From contig CAZGWK010000009.1 in assembly GCA_964529285.1 (NCBI GenBank), forward strand, positions 13,704 to 77,703: a stretch of DNA of 64,000 bases. Direction: 5' to 3'. The stretch is from SURF-21 sp964529285 (GTDB taxonomy: Bacteria; Actinomycetota; Geothermincolia; Geothermincolales; RBG-13-55-18). Positions 26,729 to 33,823 of this stretch are shown in pieces (within the stretch, counting starts at the first letter, position 1; each line of letters opens with the position of its first letter). The notes under the pieces are model-generated. The model was not told the origin of the DNA and ran no database searches. It saw nothing but the letters and a program-made list of their open reading frames with translations. The translations under genes and the position numbers were made by a program.

Positions 26729-27752
26729 GGGCGGGATAATCCTGGGCATAGAGACCTCTTGCGACGAGACGTCCACGGCAGTGGTCCGCGGCGGCGACGA
26801 GGTGCTGTCGCTGATCATATCCTCGCAAGTCGACCTGCATGCTATTTATGGAGGGGTAGTACCGGAGCTCGCGAGCAGGGCGCATCTCGAAGCCCTTCTC
26901 CCCGCCATCGAGGAAGCGCTGCGGGAGGCGGGAGTTGGATACGGCGACCTTGACGCAGTGGCGGTGACGCACGGGCCGGGATTGATAGGAGCCCTTCTGG
27001 TGGGGCTGACCGCCGCCAAAGCCATCTCATGCGCAATGGACGTTCCGCTCCTCGCCGTCAACCACCTGGAGGCGCACATCTACGCGAATTTCCTCCACTT
27101 CCCGGGGCTCGATCCGCCTCTCGTCGCTTTCGTGGTCTCCGGCGGCCATACACTGCTCGCTTATATGCCGGCTCACCGCACATACAATGTCCTGGGTGAG
27201 ACCGTGGACGACGCGGCGGGCGAGGCCTATGACAAGGTGGCACGCTTCCTGGGCCTGGGCTATCCCGGCGGGCCGATAATTGACCGCTTGTCTCGCCAGG
27301 GTGACCCCGATGCGGTGGCTTTCCCGCGGGCAATGATGCGCGACGGCACTTATAACTTCTCGCTCTCTGGACTCAAGACCGCGGTCATCAATCACGTGAG
27401 AAAGGCGCGGGAGAAGGGGGAGGATATATGCGTGGAGGATATTGCGGCCTCCTTCCAGGCGGCGGTAGTGGATGTGCAGGTGGAGAAGATAGCCAGGGCA
27501 GCTCGTGAGAAGGGAGTGAGCCGCGTGGTCCTGGCGGGCGGGGTGGCCGCTAACCGTTACCTGCGGGAGAAACTCGAGGAAGCCCTGCGGGACAAAGGGG
27601 TGCGACTCTATTACCCGCCCCTGGAGTTATGCGCCGACAACGCCGCCATGGTCGCCGTCGTGGGATGGCGCATGTTGATGGAGGGGGACGTGTCTTCCCT
27701 GGATGTGGATGCAGCCGCCGTACTTCCCCTGGGATCTGGTCCGGCCGCTTGA
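26715..27752 (+). CDS. tsaD: tRNA N6-adenosine threonylcarbamoyltransferase
   Basis: A 345-aa catalytic subunit of the t6A pathway, transferring the threonylcarbamoyl group to A37 of tRNAs that read ANN codons. It starts ILGIETSCDETSTAVV and has the metal-binding HLEAH motif (about residue 117), GGHTLL, and the VVLAGGVAANRYLRE nucleotide-binding block. The length is standard. It ends the tsa operon; the next gene, groES, has its own promoter and CIRCE element 72-132 bp downstream. Confidence 0.95.
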   Translation: MLAPEGGIILGIETSCDETSTAVVRGGDEVLSLIISSQVDLHAIYGGVVPELASRAHLEALLPAIEEALREAGVGYGDLDAVAVTHGPGLIGALLVGLTAAKAISCAMDVPLLAVNHLEAHIYANFLHFPGLDPPLVAFVVSGGHTLLAYMPAHRTYNVLGETVDDAAGEAYDKVARFLGLGYPGGPIIDRLSRQGDPDAVAFPRAMMRDGTYNFSLSGLKTAVINHVRKAREKGEDICVEDIAASFQAAVVDVQVEKIARAAREKGVSRVVLAGGVAANRYLREKLEEALRDKGVRLYYPPLELCADNAAMVAVVGWRMLMEGDVSSLDVDAAAVLPLGSGPAA

Positions 27753-27823
27753 CCCTGAAAGAGCTTCTATACCGGGTTCGAGATGCCCGGGCAGAAATCG
27801 TCGAAAAAATCGATCTCGACCCC

Positions 27824-27852
27824 TTGCTTTTTTGTTGTCCCTGTACTATTCT
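27824..27852 (+). promoter_or_regulatory. Predicted groESL promoter
   Basis: TTGCTT (27824-27829) and TATTCT (27847-27852) are 17 nt apart. The expected transcription start, near 27859, coincides with the left arm of the CIRCE element, the normal arrangement for HrcA-repressed groESL. Confidence 0.6.
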
Positions 27853-27857
27853 CGATG

Positions 27858-27884
27858 TTGGCACTCTCATTAATGGAGTGCTAA
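27858..27884. promoter_or_regulatory. CIRCE operator (HrcA site)
   Basis: Left arm TTGGCACTC (27858-27866) and right arm GAGTGCTAA (27876-27884) are separated by 9 nt. Only one base differs from the consensus TTAGCACTC-N9-GAGTGCTAA. It sits 105 bp upstream of groES, so HrcA heat-shock repression of groESL is expected; hrcA itself is outside the window. Confidence 0.95.
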
Positions 27885-27989
27885 CAATCGAAACCGGCGA
27901 GTGATAACACTCTGGAAACAGGAGTGCCAAGGTGTTGCGATAGCCGGGTTGTCTGTGTAGGAAAGAGCGAGGATAGGAGGGATGTGTAG

Positions 27990-28292
27990 ATGAAACTCAG
28001 GCCTTTGGGTGATCGGGTAATCGTAAAGCCCGGGGAAGGTGAGGAGAAGACCGCTTCCGGTCTGGTGATTCCCGATACCGCCAAAGAGAAACCCCAAGAG
28101 GGAACGGTAATCGCCGTTGGCCCGGGCCGCTGGGAGGATGGCGAATATGTGCCCCTGGAGGTAAAGGAAGGGGACGACATCATCTATTCGAAGTACGGCG
28201 GGACGGAAGTCAAGATAGGGGGAAAGGAACACCTGATCCTCAGCGAGCGCGACATACTCGCCGTGGTCGAGAAGGAAAAGAAAAAGAAGTAA
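27990..28292 (+). CDS. groES: Co-chaperonin GroES
   Basis: A 100-aa co-chaperonin that caps GroEL. It begins MKLRPLGDRVIVKPGEGEE, has the mobile-loop region KTASGLVIPDTAKEKPQ, and ends LSERDILAVVEKEKKKK. GGAGGG precedes the ATG by about 8 nt. It is followed by groEL after 47 bp. Expression should be under HrcA through the CIRCE element upstream. Confidence 0.97.
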   Translation: MKLRPLGDRVIVKPGEGEEKTASGLVIPDTAKEKPQEGTVIAVGPGRWEDGEYVPLEVKEGDDIIYSKYGGTEVKIGGKEHLILSERDILAVVEKEKKKK

Positions 28293-28339
28293 TCTAAGCT
28301 GACATGCTTTTGAGACTTTAAAAGGAGGAGAATGAGGAA

Positions 28340-29968
28340 ATGGCCAAGGAGATAATGTACGACGAGGAAGCACGGCGCTTGCTCGAGCAAGGCGTAAATC
28401 ATCTTGCTAACACGGTAAAGGTCACCCTGGGTCCCAAGGGGCGCAACGTGGTTCTGGAGAAGAAGTTCGGCGCTCCCGTGATCACCAATGACGGCGTGAC
28501 CATCGCCCGTGAGATCGAGGTCGAGGACGTATGGGAGAACTGCGGTGTCCAGCTGGCGAAGGAAGTCGCCACCAAGACCAACGACGTGGCTGGTGACGGA
28601 ACCACCACGGCTACCGTACTGGCCCAGGCCATGGTACGCGAAGGCCTGCGCAACGTGGCCGCAAAAGCAAACCCCATGGCATTGAAGCGCGGTATCGAGA
28701 AGGCCGTAGAGATGGTAGTGAAGGACATCAAAAAGAACTCCAAGGAAGTGGAGACCAAAGAGGAGATATCCCGCGTGGCCGCCATCTCCGCGGATAACGA
28801 CGAAGTGGGCAAGATTATCGCGGATGCCATGGACAAGGTGGGCAAGGACGGCGTCATCACCGTTGAGGAGAGCCAGACCTTCGGTATGAACTTCGAGGTC
28901 GTCGAGGGTATGCAGTTCGACAAGGGCTATCTCTCTCCCTACATGGTCACCGACCCTGAGCGCATGGAGGCGGTGCTGGACGAGCCCTATATCCTCATCG
29001 CCAACCAGAAGATAAGCGCCATCGCGGATCTTCTGCCCGTGCTCGAAAAGGTGATGCAGGCAGGCAAACCGCTCCTGATCATCGCGGAGGATGTAGAAGG
29101 AGAAGCCCTGGCCACGCTGGTCGTGAACAAGATCCGCGGGACATTCCAATCGGCCGCGGTCAAGGCACCCGGCTTCGGGGACAGGCGCAAGGCTATGCTG
29201 CAGGACATCGCGATCGTCACCGGTGGACAGAGCATCAGCGAGGAACTGGGCATCAAGATGGAAAACACCACGCTGGACATGCTCGGCAAAGCCCGCCAGA
29301 TCAAGGTGACCAAGGAAGAGACCATTATCGTAGAGGGTGCGGGTGCGGTCGACGACATCAAGGGCCGTGTCAACCAGATCAAATCGGAGATAGATCGCTC
29401 CGACTCGGAGTTCGACCGCGAGAAGCTCCAGGAGCGCCTGGCCAAGCTCTCCGGAGGCGTAGCTGTAATCAAGGTAGGCGCCGCTACCGAGGTCGAGCTC
29501 AAGGAACGCAAGCACCGCATCGAGGACGCCCTTTCCGCGACCAAGGCCGCGGTCGAGGAGGGCATCGTGGCCGGCGGTGGCGTCATCCTGGTGAACGCGG
29601 TAAACGCGATCAAGACCGAAGACATCGAGGGCGACGAGAAGACCGGTGCGGAGATCGTAAGGCGTGCCCTGGAAGAGCCGCTGCGCCAGATCGCGGACAA
29701 TGCGGGCGCCGAGGGATCCGTAGTGGTGGAGAAGGTCAAGGGCCTGAAGAAGGGCCAGGGCTTCAATGCCATCAACGGCGATTACGTGGACATGATGAAG
29801 GAGGGCATCATCGACCCCGCCAAGGTCACCCGTTCCGCCCTCCAGAATGCCGCTTCCATCGCAGGCTTGATGCTCACCACGGAGGCCGTGGTAGCGGAGA
29901 AGCCGGAGGAAGGCGGCGGAGCAGGCATGGGGATGCCGGGTGGCGGCATGCCGCCGGGCATGATGTAA
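28340..29968 (+). CDS. groEL: Chaperonin GroEL
   Basis: A 542-aa ATP-driven folding chaperonin. It contains the nucleotide-binding loop TLGPKGRNVVLEKKFG, VAGDGTTTATVLAQAM, and the apical and equatorial blocks KAPGFGDRRKAMLQDIA and AAVEEGIVAGGGVIL. The Gly/Met-rich tail GMGMPGGGMPPGMM is typical. AAAGGAGGAG precedes the ATG. A strong hairpin terminator follows 15 bp after the stop. Confidence 0.98.
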   Translation: MAKEIMYDEEARRLLEQGVNHLANTVKVTLGPKGRNVVLEKKFGAPVITNDGVTIAREIEVEDVWENCGVQLAKEVATKTNDVAGDGTTTATVLAQAMVREGLRNVAAKANPMALKRGIEKAVEMVVKDIKKNSKEVETKEEISRVAAISADNDEVGKIIADAMDKVGKDGVITVEESQTFGMNFEVVEGMQFDKGYLSPYMVTDPERMEAVLDEPYILIANQKISAIADLLPVLEKVMQAGKPLLIIAEDVEGEALATLVVNKIRGTFQSAAVKAPGFGDRRKAMLQDIAIVTGGQSISEELGIKMENTTLDMLGKARQIKVTKEETIIVEGAGAVDDIKGRVNQIKSEIDRSDSEFDREKLQERLAKLSGGVAVIKVGAATEVELKERKHRIEDALSATKAAVEEGIVAGGGVILVNAVNAIKTEDIEGDEKTGAEIVRRALEEPLRQIADNAGAEGSVVVEKVKGLKKGQGFNAINGDYVDMMKEGIIDPAKVTRSALQNAASIAGLMLTTEAVVAEKPEEGGGAGMGMPGGGMPPGMM

Positions 29969-29982
29969 GTTAGATCAGACTG

Positions 29983-30013
29983 AAAAGGGGAGGGGTTCCA
30001 CCCCTCCCCTTTT
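29983..30013. terminator. Strong hairpin terminator after groEL
   Basis: A perfect 13-bp stem, AAAAGGGGAGGGG (29983-29995) and CCCCTCCCCTTTT (30001-30013), encloses loop TTCCA. It lies 15 bp after the groEL stop and would act on both strands. Confidence 0.9.
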
Positions 30014-30045
30014 AGATTTCCCCCTCCCTTCCCCTTCTATAACCG

Positions 30046-30167
30046 GCCCGGGGCTGGGGGTAACGGTCCTCGCTCCCCACTCGCAGGTTGCATATTCGAA
30101 GCGTGGTCCTTCTCTCGTATATACTGCTCGCGACGGTCGCTTCGCACCGACCCCGCAGTCCCCGGGC
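30046..30167. repeat. Family A palindromic intergenic repeat, copy 2
   Basis: Ends are GCCCGGGG (30046-30053) and CCCCGGGC (30160-30167). Inner arms also pair: CTGGGGGTAACGGTCC on the left against GCACCGACCCCGCAG on the right. The left half is nearly the same as the copy at the right edge of the window (63924 on), sharing a run of the form ACTCGCAGGTtGCATAT. No coding potential is apparent. Confidence 0.75.
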
Positions 30168-30230
30168 AGTGGTTTCAATACAGGAGACACCTGGGCGGGA
30201 TAAATTCGTCCATCAGCCGTTAACAATGCA

Positions 30231-30278
30231 CGCACGCTCGCGACGGTCGCTTCGCACCGGCCAGGTAGGTCCCCGGGC
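30231..30278. repeat. Family A right-end fragment
   Basis: The segment CTCGCGACGGTCGCTTCGCACCG is shared with the right half of the copy at 30046-30167 and is followed by GGCCAGGTAGGTCCCCGGGC. No matching left GCCCGGGG end lies nearby, so it is a partial copy. The 220 bp from here to guaB3 also hold a TTGACA at 30325 and a TATAGT at 30345, only 14 nt apart, which may belong to the guaB3 promoter. Confidence 0.6.
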
Positions 30279-30502
30279 TGGGGGGCAGCTCAGACGGGTT
30301 TTGTTCTGCGGGCAGGCGCCTTTCTTGACATCGGGGGAAGGGAGTATAGTAGTGGTTATCTAATAATTAAGGAAAGCCGTTATTCCGAAAGACCTGGGAT
30401 GAGAGAAAATCGTACCCGCATCAGCCGGATGCGGGCATATCCATAAAGAGCGGAGGGCGAGAAAGAGAACACGGATGTACGCGTAATTCGGCATACCTGG
30501 AG

Positions 30503-31669
30503 GTGGAGATGGAGATCGAGATAGGTTTGGGAAAATCAGGAAGAAGAGCGTACGGGTTCGATGACATATCCATCGTGCCTTCCCGCCGCACCCGCGACGC
30601 GGATGACATCGATATCAGCTGGGAACTGGGAAAATACGCGTTCGACCTCCCTTTACTTGCCTCCGCCATGGACGCCGTGGTGGACGTGGAAATGGCAGTG
30701 AACATAGGTAAAATGGGTGGATTGGCGGTAATAAACCTCGAGGGATTGCAGACCAGATACGAGGATCCAAAGCCGGTCTACGAGGAAATCGCGGCTTTCT
30801 CCAAAGAAGAAGCCACGCGCGGCATGCAGCAGCTGTACCAGGAGCCGGTTAAGGAAGAGCTGATCGCACAGCGGATCCGCGAGATAAAAGAAGGGGGTGT
30901 CACGGCGGCGGCATCGCTTACGCCCCAAAAGGTAGAACAGTATTACCGCATCGCGCTGGAGGCGGGTCTCGATATCATGGTCATACAGGGAACGGTTATC
31001 AGCGCCGAGCACGTATCTTCCCGCAGCGAGCCGCTCAACCTCAAGAGGTTTATCGCCGAACTTCCGATACCCACCATCGTCGGAGGCTGTGCCTCTTATT
31101 CCACCGCTCTTCACCTCATGCGTACCGGGGCGGTCGGGATACTGGTGGGGGTGGGACCAGGCGCAGCCTGTACCACCCGCGGCGTGCTGGGTATAGGAGT
31201 TCCGCAGGCCACGGCGCTTGTCGATGCCGCAGCGGCGCGCGTTCGCCACCTTACGGAGACCGGGACTTACGTAAACGTAATCGCAGACGGCGGCATGCGC
31301 ACGGGAGGCGATATCGCCAAGGCCATTGCATGCGGTGCCGATGCGGTGATGCTCGGTTCGCCGGTGGCGGCGGCAAGGGAAGCCCCGGGGCGAGGTTATC
31401 ATTGGGGCATGGCCACGTTCCATCCGGAACTGCCGCGCGGTACACGCGTAAAGACGGACAACCGCTGGACTATAGAGGAGATACTGGTGGGTCCGGCACA
31501 CGAAAACGATGGCACGGTGAACCTCTTCGGGGCACTGCGTACTTCCATGGCGACCTGCGGCTACGAAAACATCAAGGCATTCCAGAGAGCGGAGGTGATG
31601 ATCGCCCCCTCAGTACGTACCGAGGGCAAGACCATGCAATACGAACAGGGCGTCGGGATGATCAAATGA
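30503..31669 (+). CDS. guaB3: GuaB3-family IMP dehydrogenase-related protein
   Basis: A 388-aa TIM-barrel protein of the IMPDH/GMP reductase family. The catalytic loop GPGAACTTRGVLGIGVPQATA carries the active-site Cys, and NVIADGGMRTGGDIAKAIACGADAVMLGS is the phosphate-binding block. It has no CBS pair and begins GRRAYGFDDISIVPSRRT, which together mark the GuaB3 subgroup known from Actinomycetota and cyanobacteria. That subgroup has IMPDH activity in at least one studied cyanobacterium. AGGTGGAG precedes the ATG at 30503. It lies 49 bp before guaA, so the pair would give GMP from IMP. Confidence 0.88.
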   Translation: MEMEIEIGLGKSGRRAYGFDDISIVPSRRTRDADDIDISWELGKYAFDLPLLASAMDAVVDVEMAVNIGKMGGLAVINLEGLQTRYEDPKPVYEEIAAFSKEEATRGMQQLYQEPVKEELIAQRIREIKEGGVTAAASLTPQKVEQYYRIALEAGLDIMVIQGTVISAEHVSSRSEPLNLKRFIAELPIPTIVGGCASYSTALHLMRTGAVGILVGVGPGAACTTRGVLGIGVPQATALVDAAAARVRHLTETGTYVNVIADGGMRTGGDIAKAIACGADAVMLGSPVAAAREAPGRGYHWGMATFHPELPRGTRVKTDNRWTIEEILVGPAHENDGTVNLFGALRTSMATCGYENIKAFQRAEVMIAPSVRTEGKTMQYEQGVGMIK

Positions 31670-31718
31670 TTTCCTGGAGAGTATTCAGGGTGTAAGTTTC
31701 TGAAGAGAGGAAGATAGC

Positions 31719-33260
31719 TTGAAGGATAGATCTCATGAGAGCGTGCTGGTCTTGGATTTTGGGGCGCAGTATGCACAGCTCATCGCCCGCAGGGTAAGGG
31801 AGTGCAAGGTCTACAGCGAGATCGTTCCCTACGATATATCTCCCGAGGAGATAAAGAGCCGCGGCGCAGCGGCGCTCATCTTCTCCGGTGGACCCTCCAG
31901 CGTCTATCAGGAAGGAGCGCCGCGCCCGAACCCGGGCATCTTGAAGCTGGGACTTCCAGTCCTGGGTATCTGTTATGGCCACCAAATCCTCGCACAGGAA
32001 CTGGACGGCAAGGTCGAGGCAACGGGAATCCGGGAATACGGCAAGACCGATATGAAGGTGATGGGAAACGGCATCCTCTTTGAGGGCCTGCCCCTGGAGC
32101 AGACGGTATGGATGAGCCACGGAGACAGCGTAAAGGGCGCGCCCTCCGGCTTCCAGGTCACCGCCCGCACCGCGGCATCGCCGGTTGCCGGCATGGAGGA
32201 CCTTGAACGCAGGCTCTTCGGCGTACAGTTCCACCCCGAGGTGATCCATACTCCGCACGGAAAGGAAATCCTCAAGAACTTCCTGTACAATGCGGCTGAC
32301 TTGCTTCCTGCCTGGACCATGGTGTCCATCATCGAGGAGGCGGTGGAAGAGATTCGAAAAACGGTGGGGGATAACAAGATCATCTGCGGGCTTTCCGGTG
32401 GGGTGGATTCCGCTACGGCGGCCGTCCTGGTGCATAAGGCGGTGGGGGATCAACTGACCTGTGTTTTCGTCGACCACGGTCTGCTGCGCAAGGGAGAAGG
32501 CGAGCAGGTCGAGGACACCTTCCGGCGCCATTTCCACGTAAACCTGATCCATGTGAAAGCCCAGGAACGCTTCCTTACCCGGCTGGAGGGAGTTACCGAC
32601 CCCGAGGTGAAACGCAAGACCATCGGGGAGGAGTTCATCCGCGTCTTCGAGGAAGTGGCGAAAGAGTTGAAAAATACCCGTTTCCTGGTGCAGGGTACCC
32701 TCTATCCGGACATCATAGAGAGCGGCACACGCGACGCTGCGCGTATAAAGTCCCACCATAACGTGGGAGGGCTTCCCGAGGAGATGGATTTCACCCTGGT
32801 GGAGCCCCTGCGCAACCTCTTCAAGGACGAAGTGCGGGCCGTCGGCGAGGAACTGGGCCTGCCGGAGGAGATAGTCTGGCGCCAACCCTTCCCCGGTCCG
32901 GGGCTGGCCATCCGCATCATCGGGGAGGTCACCGCCGAAAAACTCGAGATCCTCCGCGATGCGGACGATATCGTGAAAGACGAGATCAAGCGCGCTGGCA
33001 TCTACGAGGATATCTGGCAGTCTTTCGCGGTATTGCCGGATATAAAGTCGGTAGGGGTGATGGGTGACGAGCGAACTTATGCGTATCCCATAGTCGTGCG
33101 CGCGGTCACCAGCGAGGATGCCATGACCGCCGATTGGGCCCGCCTGCCTTACGAGGCGATGGAGCGTATATCCAGCCGCATCATCAACGAGGTCAAGGGC
33201 GTCAACCGCGTGGTCCTGGACATCAGCTCCAAGCCTCCCGCCACCATCGAATGGGAGTAG
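31719..33260 (+). CDS. guaA: GMP synthase (glutamine-hydrolysing)
   Basis: A 513-aa enzyme converting XMP to GMP. The class I glutaminase domain (about 1-200) has the nucleophile Cys in LGICYGHQI and the QFHPEV histidine region. The PP-loop ATP pyrophosphatase domain begins GLSGGVDSATAAVL, and the C-terminal dimerisation domain has RQPFPGPGLAIRI and ends SKPPATIEWE. The start is a TTG at 31719 with AGAGGAAG about 7 nt upstream. It is probably co-transcribed with guaB3. Confidence 0.97.
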   Translation: MKDRSHESVLVLDFGAQYAQLIARRVRECKVYSEIVPYDISPEEIKSRGAAALIFSGGPSSVYQEGAPRPNPGILKLGLPVLGICYGHQILAQELDGKVEATGIREYGKTDMKVMGNGILFEGLPLEQTVWMSHGDSVKGAPSGFQVTARTAASPVAGMEDLERRLFGVQFHPEVIHTPHGKEILKNFLYNAADLLPAWTMVSIIEEAVEEIRKTVGDNKIICGLSGGVDSATAAVLVHKAVGDQLTCVFVDHGLLRKGEGEQVEDTFRRHFHVNLIHVKAQERFLTRLEGVTDPEVKRKTIGEEFIRVFEEVAKELKNTRFLVQGTLYPDIIESGTRDAARIKSHHNVGGLPEEMDFTLVEPLRNLFKDEVRAVGEELGLPEEIVWRQPFPGPGLAIRIIGEVTAEKLEILRDADDIVKDEIKRAGIYEDIWQSFAVLPDIKSVGVMGDERTYAYPIVVRAVTSEDAMTADWARLPYEAMERISSRIINEVKGVNRVVLDISSKPPATIEWE

Positions 33261-33292
33261 TTGGTGTCCGGGGCTGCTACGGTGCTTTTACG

Positions 33293-33403
33293 GCCCGGGG
33301 CCTCCTGGTAGCGGTCTCGCTCCGCGCGCAATCCGCGGGTCAAACAGAGGAAACCACGACTGTACTTGCGCGCTCGCTGCGACCGACCCGCCAGTCCCCG
33401 GGC
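33293..33403. repeat. Family A palindromic intergenic repeat, copy 3
   Basis: Ends are GCCCGGGG (33293-33300) and CCCCGGGC (33396-33403). Left inner arm CCTGGTAGCGGTC and right inner arm GACCGACCCGCCAG pair imperfectly. Interior motifs GCGGTCTCGCTC and TGCGCGCTCGCTGCGACCGACC are shared with copy 1 at 2241. It lies 32 bp after the guaA stop. Confidence 0.75.
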
Positions 33404-33455
33404 AAGGGGGAGCGCAGACGTATTCGGTTCGCCAACGCATGTAGGTGCGCAGATC

Positions 33456-33543
33456 ACGCGTGCCAGGCCTCCACATGGAAACGTGGAGGCGGCTGGCACC
33501 GCCGCGTCACCCTCCGGGTGCCGCTGTCGCTTACGCGATGCAA
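33456..33543. repeat. Family B hairpin repeat, copy 1
   Basis: An approximately 88-bp unit with a hairpin GCCTCCAC/GTGGAGGC (8-bp stem), a second small hairpin CACCCTCCGGGTG, and the end CGCTGTCGCTTACGCGATGCAA. The same unit, with the hairpin sequence altered but still paired, occurs twice near 59.6-59.9 kb. It is part of a 563-bp repeat-rich gap between guaA and pcrA. Confidence 0.75.
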
Positions 33544-33596
33544 ACCGTTGGGCGTTATTGCTCACACGAATGGGGTTCTACAACGTACGTGGCAGA

Positions 33597-33637
33597 TCAG
33601 ACGGCGTCGCTTCGGGCCGGCCCCGCAGTCCCCGGGT
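33597..33637. repeat. Family A right-end fragment
   Basis: GACGGCGTCGCTTCGGGCCGG followed by CCCCGCAGTCCCCGGG matches the right end of the copy at 30046-30167. No left end is present. After it, the remaining 186 bp to pcrA hold no clear element. Confidence 0.6.
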
Positions 33638-33823
33638 TGGTGATATCTAAGATGGAAGCTCGGAGCGTACCTGCGGGTTTAGGGAAGCCTTCTTTATATG
33701 GTTGCGATTGACCTTTTCCCTGATATACGTCCGTCTTAACCTGTAATATAGTCAGTGGCGGGAGTTCGCCAGCCCTGTATTCCCTTTGACCGGAATGTCC
33801 AAGCGGTGGAAAAGGTGCTTACA

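Noticed and set aside
28184..29515. 443-codon open frame antisense to groEL
   Set aside because: It is a by-product of codon bias in groEL; no ribosome site, His- and Leu-rich composition, no recognisable domain.
31662..32885. 407-codon open frame antisense to guaA
   Set aside because: It mirrors the conserved guaA coding frame and has no start context or family pattern.
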